Positions 33,151-45,695 are shown, counted from the first letter of the stretch. The stretch: 64,000 nt of DNA from Erodium maritimum (GCA_963921825.1 OY997593.1:65952039-66016038); one strand, 5' to 3'. Notes: generated from the letters alone by a model not told the origin. Translations and numbers: made by a program.

Positions 33151-36100
33151 TGTCACGCCCCAAATCCAGTTTTGATCGGAGTCGAGACGTGAACTAAAAG
33201 TGATAATAAATAAAGTAAAATTAAACGAAATAAACCTCCAATAAATAACTTAAAAGCCGGTAATTCTGGTACCAAGAGTCAAATGCTCAAAATCCAAATA
33301 TAAAACGTTTAGTACGAAAAAGGAAATACGTCTCTAGACAACCCACAAGCTTGGACTCTCGCTAAGCTCCCAGGCTCCGAGACATCCTCTAAAGCAACTC
33401 ACGATCGAAACTTGTAAAAACAGTAATAAAGGGGGTGAGCTTTCGCTCAGTAGGAAAAAGTAGTAAAGGGGATGAGCATGTCGCTCACCCCACGGATTCC
33501 CGTCCAAATATGGCATACTAGTAGAGCACAATAACTAACGACTCAAACAGTAATCACAACCACAATCATAATCAACCTCACTTAACCATATCTCGTGTGA
33601 TCACATCACTTACCCAAACACCACACTTAGTGCGTGAAATCAACCCTGCTCAACAATTAATAATTTCTCAAAGTTCACACCCAAACCATATCTCAAAGAG
33701 TCATCAAGTAAATACACACAGTAAATCATTACCAATACACATCGGAACACACAGCATCGGTCTAGATATCCTATACCAGAATCCTCCTTCAGTATATGTA
33801 TCATACCGGAACACACAATATTGGTATATGTATATCAGAACACATAGCCTCGGTCATGATATCCTATACCGGAATCCTCCTTCGGTATATGTATCATACC
33901 GGAATACCTAGCCTCAGTCTAGATATCCTATATCGGACTCCTCCTTTGATATAGGTATCGTACCGGAACACACAGTATCAGTCAGGATATACGTATGTCA
34001 TAACACACAGTATTGGTCAGGATATCATACAGGAACACCTAGCCTTGAAACATATCTACCTGGCACACAACATCGGTCTAGATATCGTCCCGGAACACCA
34101 TCCTCGGCCTAGATATCCTATATCGGAATCCTCCTTCGGTATGGATATCATACCGGAACACCTAGCCTCGGTCTAGATATCCTATATCAGAATCTTCCTT
34201 CTATATAGGTATCGTACCGGAACACACAACCTCAGAACATATCGTGCCGGAACACACAATATCAGCCACGATATCGAACCGGAACACCATCCTCGGCCTA
34301 GACATCCCAACGGGGTACACACATACATGGTCTCAAAACACATCACAAGCAATAATTCACACCAATATTCACCACAACATATCTTACTGAACAACCCACA
34401 TTGGTCTATCATTCACCCGATCATATCACAAGGCAGTAGTTCACGTCATACCAAACATATCATACCAACATATCATACCGAGCATATCATATCATGATCA
34501 TTAATTTAAACCGGAACATACCACAGATTAATCATACCAAATCTACTAATCACAACCAAGAGCAATCATCACACAATCCTACGGGCCCAACCACGGACCC
34601 ACATGTGATTCTATATTATATCGAGAATTCATAACCTATATGCAATTCTAGTAACTTTCCTCATTTAAAACGATATTTGCTACTTTTCCCTACCTCAACC
34701 GCTATCCAACACGAACAACCACGAGTCGCCTAGTAGCCTCTTCCGCCGTGCTCGGGAAAAACGTCTAAGATCATAAAGTAATACGATATTTAATAATAAA
34801 TCAATGGTGGTTTAAAGAGGAAATACCTAAACTAACCCCTCAATTACTCAACTTGTCAAAATGGGCCCGGAATGGCTCATTTCGCCCGGCTTGGCGAATC
34901 TGCCCGGGATCGGGAAAACGTCCCTCGGGGATCCGAAAATTTCCATTTTCGTTTCTATCATTCCTAATTAAATTCACGTGTTCCAACGCACTTGGCGGAA
35001 TCAATTTCCAATGTCCGAGCGTTCTAATTCCGCAATTTAAAGTTTCTAGCTACATTTTCCGAATTTCCACGAATCACTTCCATAATTCGTTCCGGGTGTG
35101 AATTATCGATCCAGGGGTCACCCAAGACCACCCGAACATGACAAACCCGAACCCCGGCCAAGTGGGCCCCACGACCACACTTGGGCCGTGAGTGGTCGGA
35201 CCGGACCGCCACCGTGTGGCCGGTCACGGTTCCGTGCCCTCCCTTCGGCCATGGCCGGTCATACCACCCGGTGGCCGGAACTCCGGTCGCCGGAAAAATA
35301 TCTTCTTTCTCCCAAAAGTTTCCTAACAAGCTCTAGATTCTCCAAACTCCGTTATTAAGCTCCAAAACCTCAAAATTAGCCTCAACAACTCTTAAATTTC
35401 AAGACCTAAGGTTGGGTTTTATCAAATTAATAAACCCAATCCATTTTTATTACAAGCTTCCACTTTTTCACCATAAATCATCCATTTAGTCAAGGAAGAG
35501 CTTAAATCCATAGAACCCAAGCCTAGTTCATGCATTTTCTACAAAACCCACAAGTAGGAAATCAACAAAAGAGGGTTTTATTGGAAGCTTACCTTGGGAA
35601 ATGAAAACAGGATGAGAAATATGAAGGTTTTGAGAAGATTTGGAGAAGTTTGAGGTAGAAATCAAGCAAAAGTCCTCATTTTTCTTCCCTTCCTTCTTCT
35701 TCAAAAATGGAGGCTCAACCTTTGTTTCTCTCTGTAAATTTCGGCCAAGGCAATGTAAGTGCTGAATTGTTGCTCACATGTGTCCTTTAACCTAAAGTAT
35801 AAATGCCTTTTTTGCCCCTTTTGTCCTTTTCCCCCTTAAGCCCAAAAGGTGAGGTCAAAAGAGTCTTCTTCCACCCTTTTCTTCTCCTCCAAGACACATG
35901 AACATGTGTCCATGTGGAGTCCACCTCTACCCATAATTATTTCAGCCCATTTAAATTAATCCGATAAAGCCCCTAATTTGACTTTTTCGCAAAAGTAGTC
36001 ATTTGAAAGGAAATGACCCAACTAAGCTAACTGTAACGATGGCTAAGCTTTTTGGGTCCCGGAAAGGTTCTGAATGACTCCCGGAGTCATCGGTTGACTT

Positions 36101-36171
36101 TTTCCGGCAGAAAGTCAACTTTCTCCAAATTTCACCTGTTCGACCGGTGTCGACCAGGGGCGGTTCTTACA
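33151..36171 (-). mobile_element. Solo gypsy LTR, 3021 bp, target duplication TCTGG
   Basis: TCTGG is found at 33146-33150 and 36172-36176. On the + strand it starts TGTCACGCCCC and ends CGGTTCTTACA, so the LTR is on the - strand. It matches the LTR at 19185-22341 in reverse, including the GATATC minisatellite (about 33760-34320), the palindrome (33437-33448) and TTTTCCCTACCTC (34685-34697). No internal region is present. Confidence 0.92.
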
Positions 36172-36997
36172 TCTGGCTAGAGGAAGGCACGATCAGGAAT
36201 CTACGACGACGATTGGACGAGGATGGTAGTTATAGCTCAACCCCACCCACTTCACTTCCCACCGATGATGGCAATATTACAGCTCTCGGTTGTGACTGCC
36301 AACCTGGTGGGGATCCTCCGATCCGATCGAGGGCTCAAGTGCCCCAATTGCCCTCAACGTGTACATGAGCGCCCAATTGGCAACAAGTTCGCGAAAAGGA
36401 GGGGAAAAGGTATCGTAGGCCGAGTATCTGCCATCGCCCAAATAGACAACGCCAGGTGTGAGAAGGCCAAGATTGTATGCGCTCTCGACGAGAAAATCGA
36501 GAAACACTGTTCTAAAATTTAAGAAATGCAGAGCGTGGATGTGGAGGACTGGACCGAGGAGCAACATGTCAATCACGCGAAAATGTTGTCTGTATGGTTG
36601 GCACAAGTTGAGAAACTCCATAAATAAATTGACGCCCTCCAAAATTAAAATTGTAATATTTTTTTATTATGAATGAATGTATTATTTGTTTTTTTATTAA
36701 TTATAAGTCTAAGTTTAACTTGTATTTCAGTTAATTTATTTATTAAATAATTTTATCAATTTTTTTTAGTAATTAACATTTTAAATATGAATTAAACAAA
36801 TTCAGCAAAAGAATAATTAATTACTCGATCAACTTCCTCTCAGCACTTCTGCAAACCATGATCGACATTCTATACATGATCCCCTCAATGTGGAACCGCC
36901 TTATTTTCACGATTTCGCATCCACATATCATCCTAGTAACCACAAGATTCGCGCATCATGATCCTCACACATGATCCCCTTAATGTACATGCTCTAA

Positions 36998-37359
36998 AGA
37001 TAGAAACCACTAAAAAACTTAAGGAATCGAAGCTCTCCAGAGGTAAGCCTTTGACTTGTCAGATTCCTCCTATTACTGATCGCTTGACTCCAAAATCAGA
37101 GGTAAACCACATTGACGCCAATCTCTTCTCCGATCAAAACCTTTGATATAGAAAGCTCGTAGTGATGTCCAACGTCCGACCTCCGATTCGCTCTCCACTA
37201 GTCAAAGAACAATACGTGGAAAATGGCGTTGAAATAGTTGATCGTTGTAGTTTTATTTAAATATTTGAAATTCCTTAAAATGAATATAATTTTTTTATAT
37301 ATAATACACCACACTTCTCATTTTCTTTCCCTTCTTCAAACTCATTTCCACTCATATAG
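36998..37359. other. Spacer between Harbinger and hAT elements
   Basis: No gene or known repeat recognised. ORFs are short. Confidence 0.4.
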
Positions 37360-37570
37360 TTATGGATGCTCAACGGGTGGGTACATGGCCCGACTGGACA
37401 ATACCCAGACCCGATCAGTTGAAACTGGTATGGGCTGACTGTTATCAGACCAAGATCTGAAGGAGGGCGGATGGGCCGGGTTTTTGTGTCGGGCGGATAG
37501 GCGAGTGATTAGGTCAAACCGATTGTGTTTGATCAGATTTGACCATTTTTAATTGGGCCAAAATTTAGGG

Positions 37571-38169
37571 CCCAATTTAGTTAAAAATACACAAACTAAA
37601 TTTATTAATCATTTTTTTGATCAATCCCATTTCAATTGTTATATGAATAATTATTATAAAAAAAATATAACGAAAAAACACCTGGTAAAATAATATTTTT
37701 ATGGGTCCAAAAACCTTCAAAAACAAATAAAAAAAGACTTAAATAGTCCTTCAAATTGATTTATCTTTAAAGAAGAAAAACACTACAAAATCACAAATAA
37801 TTATTCCAAATGCAATAATACATAATCGTTTCCCAAGTCACCTCACATCAAATTTAGTATATAAATTTAAAACAAAATAAATAATATAGTAAAACATAAT
37901 CCAAAGCTTCAATATTCGGGTTTCATGCTCCAGTCGAAATTGTAGATTTTGTACATGCACCAACAACACAGATTAAATTATAATTAGATTTAAATAATAT
38001 AAAACATAAATAATAATTAATACAAATACAAGAACACATGTATGATACATTGATATTAAGAACGACATCCGTACCCTTGATTCGAAAATTGACTAGTCAC
38101 ATTATGATCGACAGGCCGCAGAAGGGAAGATTTTGAACTAGATTTGCACATTAATTTATCATGTCATAA
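37571..38169. other. AT-rich 3' part of the hAT element
   Basis: A/T-rich sequence between the GC-rich terminus and the transposase stop, without ORFs. Equivalent to the 3' untranslated part of the hAT element. Confidence 0.4.
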
Positions 38170-38610
38170 TTATATATATAACATTACACGAACAACAAAC
38201 ATACTAAAATTAACTTGTATAGTACATTTTTTGAACAATTGAAGTTTCTCCATATTCTCTGCCAACCAAGTGGCTTTTTCCATCAGTGACATGTCCTCCA
38301 CGGCTGGATCCTTTGCAATTGTCATTTTGAACCACTCTTGTGTGGAAATTAAAGCTTGCACGGTATTAGGATACAAAGAACTCCTAAAATCCATTAAGAC
38401 ACTCCTACCAGTACTAAAAGCAGACTCGAATGACACGGTGGAAACTGGAATGACTAATATATCACGAGTTATTCTCTAAATGATCGGGTATCGCACTGCA
38501 TTTTGACTCCACCAAACCGACACATCGAATTTCTTAATAGACTTTACTTCTCCTTCTTTGAGATACCTTTCAAGTTTAGATTTGGGAGTACCTTATTGAT
38601 TGTGTTTTCT
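38170..38610 (-). pseudogene. hAT transposase C-terminal dimerisation domain
   Basis: Reading from about 38610 on the - strand: SKLERYLKEGEVKSIKKFDV, then WWSQNAVRYPII, one in-frame stop (at about 38477), then RITRDILVIPVSTVSFESAF, STGRSVLMDFRSSLYPNTV and ALISTQEWF. This is the conserved hAT C-terminal domain used for dimerisation. The premature stop and the upstream interruption make it non-functional. Confidence 0.88.
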
Positions 38611-38886
38611 CCTCTTGTATGCCGCAAATGTACCCCCGTCAAGATTTTAAAACTTTTAACCTTCTTTCTCTAACTTTGTCTCCCTCAGCCTGAAACCCTA
38701 GCTCCGCCGCCTTCCTTGACTATGCTGGTGACGGTCAAGGCTTCGGCCTGGTTGTTGCCGGTGGAGATCTACTCCCTTCTTCTCACCCCCATCTACTTCC
38801 CCTTTTCCGATCTAGGCTTCTCTCTTTCTCTCCTCGTCGGCTGGGTGGTTCTTCGGACCATGCAGCGCTCCTCCGGTAGTAGTGGC

Positions 38887-41811
38887 TGTAAGAACCGCTC
38901 CCAGTCGATCCCGGTCGAACCGGTGACTCTTAAGACAAATTTGACTTTCTGACGGAAAAGTCAACTGAGGACTTCGGAGGTCACTCAGGGCTTTTCCGGG
39001 TCCCAAAAAGCTTAGTCGTTATCACGGTTGGCTTAATTGGGCCGTTTCCATTCATTTAAGTACAATATTGAAGGAAGTCAAAATTGGTCAAAACCGAGCT
39101 TTTTATCGAGTCAATACAATTAATTTTGGACTGCTGGATTTTAAATGGAAGAGAGAGTGGTCCCCACTATGCCAAGTGTCACTAATAGCTTGGAGGAAAT
39201 GAAATAGGCTCAAATGTCATCTCTACCCTCACTAGTTGTCCATTAAAGGGATAAGAACTAAAGGGTTTTTGGTCTTTTTCCACCTCTAGGTCTTTTAAGA
39301 CATTAGATGACACAATTCATTTCATTTTCTCTAGTGTTGGCCGAAAATTGAGAGAGGAGGAAGAGCTTGGAGCTCCCATGGTGGCTTGAAGAGAAAGCAA
39401 GAGAAAAGAGAGACCTTTTATACCAATCTCCACCCAAATCCTCTCCAAAATACCTTCATCTTCATCAACACATTCTCCTAGAGGTATGAATACTCTCAAC
39501 TCTTCATTTCATCTACTCTCATCTCTTGGGTTTTGTGGGTTTTGGCTTAAAGTTGATCAACTAGCTTTGTATTGGTCATTTGGAGAAAAAGTAGTGAAGT
39601 AGGAGGTTTGGATTGTGCTCTTGTTGAAGCTTTGATGAACCCATTTGAGGGTGTGGTTGTTGGATGACTTTAGATGAACTTTTGGGAGTTTTTGATTTGA
39701 TTGTGTTTTGGAGAATCCTTGGAAACTTATTTATTTGTTGATTCCTACCATGGGTAGAGGAGCTTTGGAGGTATTTGATGGTTTTGGGAGCTGGAAATGG
39801 TTAAAAATGGAGTTTGGTTGTGGTTTTTCGGAGAAAAGGAGCTGGAGTTTGAAGAAGGGCGTAACTGCCCTGGAGCGTCACGGATCCGTGACGGGCGACG
39901 TCACGGCTCCGTGAGGGAGACCGTGACGGCTTCCGTGAGGGTCGGTGTCACGGCTCCGTGACAGTGTCCGTGACCGACCAGTCTGGGGAGTTTTTGAAGG
40001 GTTTCTCCACCGTTTTGATCTTATTTTGGAGCTGAACTTTTGGAAGGGTTTTGGTGGACTTTTGTTACTGTTAAGTAGGACCTAATTAGGGTTGTTTTGT
40101 GTTCAAAGACCACAAGACCTTGAAGAACGAAGAGCTTGAGGAACGAAGACCTTGCCGGTACCCGTGTGAAGAACGGTGTGGTGACCCTCGTTTGTGACAT
40201 CAGAGTGTTGAGAGGAAGACCTTGAGGTAGGGAAAGTCTTAATTACTTAATTAACTCTTAGAATGCATGATTAGGATAATAAAATTGGAAAGGTCCTAGA
40301 ATTGCCTATAGGATGCGAATAACTAGATTAATTGTATTTCAATTACTAATAAATGGATGAGTCTAGTGTGCATGCTTAGGATGATGACAATTAGTGAAGT
40401 GTGCTTTCAATACTGGGGAATTTGATTTACTGGTAGAGAGGCTGTGAAGAGCTCTCGGATTAGTTGTGTGCTAGGTTCACATGCTTGGTTGCTAGTTATT
40501 AGGTTAACTTAAGAGTCTAATGAAACTAGATTAGCTTCTATTATTGAATGCCTAATTGTTCGTTCACATGATGATTGGTTTGTTGAATGCATATTTGGTT
40601 GATTGAATGTTTATATTGATATAATTGTTGTTTGAACGGATGATCGAGGTGATCGATGTACCGCTGGTTCGTGACAGGTAAGTCCACGGTAAGTATGGAG
40701 TGTATTGGATGTCTTTGTTGTGATTTGATGAGTGTTGATTGGTGACCCAATTATGGTATTCCCTTGTTCTTATTCTTGTTTGAATTGCTTGTTTGGTTCG
40801 GTACTACACCGGGGGGGGGGGGGGGGGTAATCTGGTGCCGTTGTAGTGGTTGGAGGTTGTCAGATACGTTGAGCTGCATTGGCTATTGGGCATGCGGGCA
40901 ATTGGTTATTGGACCCTGTGTGGTATTTGTTATTGGGCATGCGGGGCATTGGTTATTGTGCCTGCGGGCAATTGGTTATTGGACCCTACGGGGCATTGGA
41001 TATTGGGCCTGCAGGCAATTGGACGGCTTACCCTGCGGGGAAAGGATTACTTATGGTTTCACCCCAAGGAACTGCATCCCAGTGGAGCACTACTTGGTCC
41101 CCTATGACATATGGTCCTTAGGTGGCATTTCCGAATTGGTTTCGGTGCCCCGATGCATGTACCTCCTCTGGACCGAGGGAAAATCTGATGCGATGTGGAT
41201 ACTCTGGTGGATCGGATTATGGGAACCGAGGTGATCCCAGAATCTATCCACGGATCGGAGGCTTGAGAAAGCAAGTGGTTGGCAAGATACTGATATTTCC
41301 CAGTTTACTATTATTAGTCCTTTAAAATAATTATTATAAACTTATTTATGTCAATGTTACTTGGATACTATTACGTTATTGTAATTATTTCTGATTCTTT
41401 ATTACTTCCTTATTTATCATATTGCTTTGTTGTTCGGGTTACGTTTGTAGGCAGTTTATCTTTGACTTAAGGGTTGAGTTATTAAGGTTTTTCCTACTGA
41501 GCGTAAGCTCATCCCCTTTGGTTTCCGACTGTTTACAGGAGTACCGGATGTCTAGGGAAGTCGAGGCTCGGGAGCTTTTGGACTTCTTTGGGTTTTTACT
41601 AGAGTTATGTTGGTCTCATGTATTGAACATCCTTTATTTGACCATTTATGTTGAGCTGTGACTCACGATGCTTTTAAACTATTTACCTATATGTCGGTTT
41701 TGACGGAGTTTGTATGAGATTTTGGAACTTTTATCCATCGTTTATGATTTCTATTTATTTCAACTCAGGTCACGTCTCGAGTCCGGTTAAGACCGGATTT
41801 GGGGCGTGACA
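38887..41811 (+). repeat. 5' LTR of the deleted gypsy element, 2925 bp
   Basis: Starts TGTAAGAACCGCTCCCAG and ends TTTGGGGCGTGACA. Landmarks: GTCACGGATCCGTGAC-type repeats (39874-39990), GAGGTAGGG at 40224-40232, a G-run at 40811-40827, a TTGG(G/A)C-type minisatellite (about 40880-41040), palindrome GAGCGTAAGCTC at 41499-41510 and GTTTACAG at 41531-41538. The LTR fragment at 1-2602 is its closest relative in the window. Confidence 0.93.
39874..39990. repeat. Cluster of GTCACGG...CCGTGAC palindromic repeats in the LTR
   Basis: Several copies of GTCACGGATCCGTGACG and the variant GTCACGGCTCCGTGA follow each other. The same motif occurs once at 14813-14830 and in degenerate form at about 1490-1720. 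The CG-rich dyads could form hairpins. Confidence 0.8.
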
Positions 41812-41813
41812 AT

Positions 41814-41826
41814 TTGGTATCAGAGC
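41814..41826 (+). other. Gypsy primer binding site
   Basis: TTGGTATCAGAGC, two bases after the LTR end, is complementary to the 3' end of plant initiator tRNA-Met and continues CTGGTTT. The equivalent site of the full-length element is the reverse of about 54561-54574. Confidence 0.9.
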
Positions 41827-43107
41827 CTGGTTTCAGTTGAAACGGGTTGAAATTTTTAAACTTGTTTTCAAAACCTCGGACCAACGTCTTTTAGGTGGGT
41901 AGAGTTAGGAAGTCTAAGTCGAGTACTCAGTGATGCAGAGTTAAACACGTTGATGCATAGAGTAAGAATGACTCGAGTCTTACTGTTTATTTGGTTACTT
42001 AATTTTGAACTCCTCTTACTATAACGGTTATGTCGCTTGAGTGATACCCTTACCTTATTGATTTTAAGATGAAGAGATCGGTGAAACTGATTGGTTGAGG
42101 TCGGTATTGGGTCAACGAGCAATGACTGAACCGTTATATGATGCTTGTTGAGTAGATTGTTATTTGATTAAGTGTATTACCGCTGTGGTTGGTTGTTTCG
42201 TGTTGTTAAAGCTGAAATATCAATGGATGGAAGTATTGACGAGGTTAGGAATTGGATTCGTTAGTGTTACAGTCGAAGTGATGTTTAATCGAAGAGTGGA
42301 TTTATGGAAGAATCGGATGGATATGATTTTGGAAATGGGTTGAGTGTTGCACTAGTTATGGTAATATGGCTTGTCTAAGAATTTAACCTTGAAAGGTGTG
42401 ACCCAATTGGGGTAACTTTAAAAAGGAATCGAACTTGAGTAATTTGGTACCCCTTGATTGCGTGTGTGTACTTTGCGGAGCATGAAAGTTTGTGTGTTGA
42501 TTGTGGTGTGAACTGCAGAGCATGAGAACTCTTTGATTATTATAACTTGTGGAGATTTATTGATAATTGTCCCGCTTAAGCGGAGGGTTAGTAGAAAATA
42601 CGAATAGGTCATGCCGAATTTTCTGTAAAACTGAAGTGATGGTTCTATCACGGGTTGACACAGGGCGTCACTGTAGTCAAACGTGATAGTGGGATGTCAA
42701 ATGGTTACAACGAGGTTCGGGGACGCCTGAACCAAGTTGTAACGATGCGAGATCGACTCGACTATTTGATTAAAGATAAGTAACATGAGGAAAGAGAAAA
42801 GTTGTGATAAGAGGAGTAAGGACTTAATTTCAAACGCTTTGCTTGTGCTTTCCACCCCAGTGATGGGTGTGTTGTGTGTGATTTGTGCCTCCTGAGGGAG
42901 TTGGTTGCTTTACTTGTTTGCTGTGTGAGACGCACGAGGTGCGGGCTTGGTTGTATATATGAGTACTATATACTACTTATCTAGTTAACCCGATCCAACT
43001 AGGATCCGTAGAGACGCGCGAGAACGTCCCCTTTTGCCTAGTGGTTCAGTTGTGTTGAACTAAGTTTGAACTGTACGTACTACTGCAGCGTTCTTTTGTG
43101 ATGTCCG

Positions 43108-44361
43108 GTGTTTACATCGAGAGGTACCCAGAGTCGCCCAGCTTTGGGGCAGAGTCAGTCACTAGCTGTTGGGCTGGCAGGGGCATCAGGTGCCCAGGGT
43201 GCTGCTCTCACAGAGCACCAGAGCGTTGAGGATGGACCGTCAGGGTCACCAGTGAGAGATACCCCAGTCGCAGAGCCGAGACAGGCTACCCCTATTGATG
43301 AGGTGGTACGCGTAGTGCTAGCAGCACTCAGTGCTCAGCAGGAGACCGCAGCACCGGCGCCAGAGCCCGTGTCTGCTACTGAGACGGTCGTTGTAGAGAG
43401 GCCAGGACAGATGGATAGCTACACGGCCCAGGCACTTTGTGACTTTCGTCGTTTGGGTACACCGACCTTTTCTGGGAGTGCTGACTCAGAGGCAACAATT
43501 TTATGGTTGGAGCGGATCACTCGCAACCTTGATACGTCCGGTATTTCTGAGGGACGTCTGAGAGTTTCCTTTTCTACCTTCCAGCTTGAGGGTGAGGCTT
43601 TTTATTGGTGGCAGTCTGTGCAGACCAGAGTTGGTGAGGATTTCGAGCTCTTCAGTGGGCTGTTCCTGGAGCAGTACTTTCCCGCGATCGGTTTGGGATG
43701 ATCGATGCCAGTAGTTCATGGATCTACGACAGAGGGGGGATGACAGTAGCTGAGTATGCGGCGAGGTTCCTATCCTTGTCCCGCTTCCCACCCGAGATGG
43801 TGCAGACTGAGGACAGTCGTTGCAGACGGTTTGAGCGTGGACTCCTCCTTGCTATTGCGGATCGGATTATTGTTTTGAGGACAGAGGTATACACTACCTT
43901 GGTGGGCCAGGCCTTAGCAGTGGAGAGACACTTTCGAGAGACTGCCAGAGAGCGAGATGTCAGGCCGAGACCCGAGTGAGTTCCTCAGGCCATCACAGAG
44001 GCGTGAGGCTAGACGGTAGAGGACTTCTGGATACTTCCAGCCTCAGTTTCAGCAGAGTGGTATGCGCAGAGGAGCAGTAGTAGCATCAGTTGGACCTGCT
44101 CCGGTGACTCAGTTCTACGCTACATGTAGACAGCAGGGACACCTGGCCCGAGACTGCCCGAGAGGCAGAGGACCCGTAGAGCGGCAGATGGACCGTCCAC
44201 AGGGAGTTGTTGAGCGGCAGCGTGTTGATGACCGGACTTGTTACCAGTGCGGCCGGAAGGGACATTTGTCTTTCGCTTGTCCCGACCGGGTCGGAGCTGT
44301 ACCTCCACCGAGGCCACAGCAGGCACCGCCTCGTCAGGCACCTCCCGACCGACCACGATAG
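43108..44361 (+). pseudogene. Gypsy gag, frameshifted
   Basis: 43108-43701 encodes the N-terminal half, ending in FRRLGTPTFSGSADSEATIL, then FYWWQSVQ and FLEQYFP. After a frameshift, 43698-43979 continues with MTVAEYAARFLSLSRFPPEM and RCRRFERGL. 44062-44361 in another frame has CRQQGHLARDC and the full zinc knuckle CYQCGRKGHLSFAC. Together these are the retrotransposon gag domain and nucleocapsid. At least two frame breaks inactivate it. Confidence 0.88.
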
Positions 44362-44479
44362 GCACAGCAGCAGAGAGCTCCGCATAAGGCGGCGGGAGCG
44401 GTAGTCCCGAGGAACCAGGCTAGGCCCCCAGCAGCAGGTGGCACTACCACCCACCACCACCGAGAGGAGGACCACCCCG

Positions 44480-44985
44480 GCACGGCAGGGTCGAGTTTAT
44501 GCAGTTGCAGATGCTAGGGCTGAGAGGCAGTATGCCGGCCATGAGGCCATTCAGGGTACGTGTTTATTGTTTCATTCGTGGGCATCTTTTTTGTTCGATA
44601 CGGGTGCATCCCATTCGTTTATCTCTACTTCTTTTGCTCGTTCTTTGGGTTTGGTGACGGAGCCCCTTAGTAGACCCCTATGTCTTTGAGACCCCCAGTT
44701 ACGGGGGAGGTGGTGTTGGACACCGTTTGTCGAGATTGTGAGGTTCGGGTGGCAGATTGCCCATTCTTGGGTGATCTACTCATTCTGGAGATGACACTTT
44801 CGACGTGATCTTAGGGATGGACTGGCTTACAAGATATCGGGCAACGATCGCATTGCTTTCGGCGGCAGGTGACCGTGCGATCTGGTGATAGAGTCATCAC
44901 TTGTGTTTTGGGTAGCAAGAGCGGAGTCCTTCTATCCGCCTTGACTACTGGAGTAGAGGCCGAGGTGGTGTAGAGTGGCAGAGAC
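44480..44985 (+). pseudogene. Gypsy protease fragment
   Basis: Contains GRVYAVADARAERQ, CLLFHSWASFLFDTGASHSF with the catalytic DTG triplet, then, in another frame, DVILGMDWL-like sequence at about 44808-44828 and VLGSKSGVLLSAL at about 44910-44945. It ends at the deletion junction near 44985, before any RT sequence. Confidence 0.85.
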
Positions 44986-45133
44986 ATGATGCTTTTAAAA
45001 CTATTTACCTATATGTCGGTTTTGACGGGGTTTGTATGAGATTTTGGAACTTTTATCTATCGTTTATGATTTCTATTTATTTCAACTCAGGTCACGTCTC
45101 GAGTCCGGTTAAGACCGGATTTGGGGCGTGACA
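44986..45133 (+). repeat. Remnant of the 3' LTR (last about 146 bases)
   Basis: Matches 41664-41811 almost base for base and ends TTTGGGGCGTGACA directly before the GTGGC duplication. Confidence 0.92.
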
Positions 45134-45695
45134 GTGGCGGCAGTTCTGACTGGCCATGCCTGGATTCTTGTTGTATAATGGTACGATTTGGCGACTTCGT
45201 GCTCCCAGAACAACTTTTTGGTCCTCCTGTGGCTTGCCTTGGGTCTCCAGCACCAGAGCTGGTCAACCAAGCACGTCCCGATGTGGTTTTTGGGGATTCC
45301 AGTTCTCCTCCCATCCCTTTGCTCGTCGAAGTTCTTCTTGCTTCTCTTTTGTCCGACAGTAGCCGTTTCTCTGCACTTCTCCTCTCCTCCGGCTTCATGG
45401 TTGCAAGTTCTCTAGCTTGGTTTCAATGGCGTCCTTATCACCAGTTATGGACCTATTCGTTGATCTGGGTTGTGGGACGTCGCTTCAAGACCCTCGCGGT
45501 CTTAGACCGGCGTAGATCGTGTTTTTCGTCTCAATTGGTTCGATGGGAGCTGTTACTTGCTCTATGGCGTGGCTCTCCGTGTCAGGTCGTTTTTGGTTGT
45601 GTAGGCGTGTTTATTGAACTTTGGATCTGGTTTAATGGCACCAACAACCTTGGATGGGGACGGTTGCTCCTTTTGGGTGGCTGGTAAGTGAGTAT

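Larger units (their letters stand above)
31879..36521 (+). pseudogene. Harbinger-borne trihelix / NAM-associated protein, broken and split by MITE and LTR
   Basis: An ATG at 31879 gives MSNDSTQLPNSSEQ and then a stop at 31921. The frame after it continues with similar composition. A trihelix-like part is at about 32740-33150 (TKWLPEVDRLLNKA, then FGWQAVKSHWNRYASKVRRY and FNLHHLVGLLENEEKFW) with several stops. After the LTR, 36177 onward continues in frame (LEEGTIRNLRRRLDEDG). A later block, RPIGNKFAKRRGK, with a downstream AKIVCALDEKIEKH, is the NAM-associated C-terminal signature found in plant PIF/Harbinger accessory proteins. The gene is inactivated by stops, frameshifts, the MITE at 32098 and the LTR at 33151. 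Confidence 0.65.
31409..36994 (+). mobile_element. PIF/Harbinger element carrying a trihelix/NAM-associated ORF remnant, with nested insertions
   Basis: TAA flanks both ends (31406-31408 and 36995-36997), the 3-bp duplication of PIF/Harbinger. The termini begin GAGCAACTATAT and, reversed, GAGCATGTACAT, an imperfect terminal inverted repeat starting GAGCA. The interior encodes the accessory DNA-binding-type protein of these elements, but no transposase was seen. It contains a foldback MITE (32098-32427) and a solo gypsy LTR (33151-36171). Without them it is about 2.2 kb. Confidence 0.65.
38887..45133 (+). mobile_element. Internally deleted Ty3/gypsy element, 6.2 kb, target duplication GTGGC
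   Basis: GTGGC flanks it at 38882-38886 and 45134-45138. A complete 5' LTR (38887-41811), primer site, leader, gag and protease are present. At about 44985 the sequence jumps from protease into the last roughly 146 bases of the 3' LTR. RT, RNase H, integrase, polypurine tract and most of the 3' LTR are gone. Confidence 0.92.
38625..45695 (+). other. C/T-rich, ORF-bearing sequence split by a gypsy element (possible LINE 5' part)
   Basis: 38625-38886 and 45139-45695 are one contiguous sequence once the gypsy element and one GTGGC are removed. The reading frame opened at 38716 continues across the joint (SSGSSG, then GSSDWPCLDS) for about 240 codons to the N gap. No domain is recognised. The C/T-rich start with CCTCAGCCTGAAACCCTAGC resembles plant LINE 5' leaders, but that is a guess. 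Confidence 0.4.

Noticed and set aside
40764..41234. 156-codon ORF on the + strand
   Set aside because: It lies inside an LTR and is made by the TTGG(G/A)C minisatellite; the matching LTR at 1-2602 does not keep it as a gene.
44986..45133. Second complete 3' LTR of the element at 38887
   Set aside because: Only the last 146 or so bases of the LTR are present; the rest is deleted.
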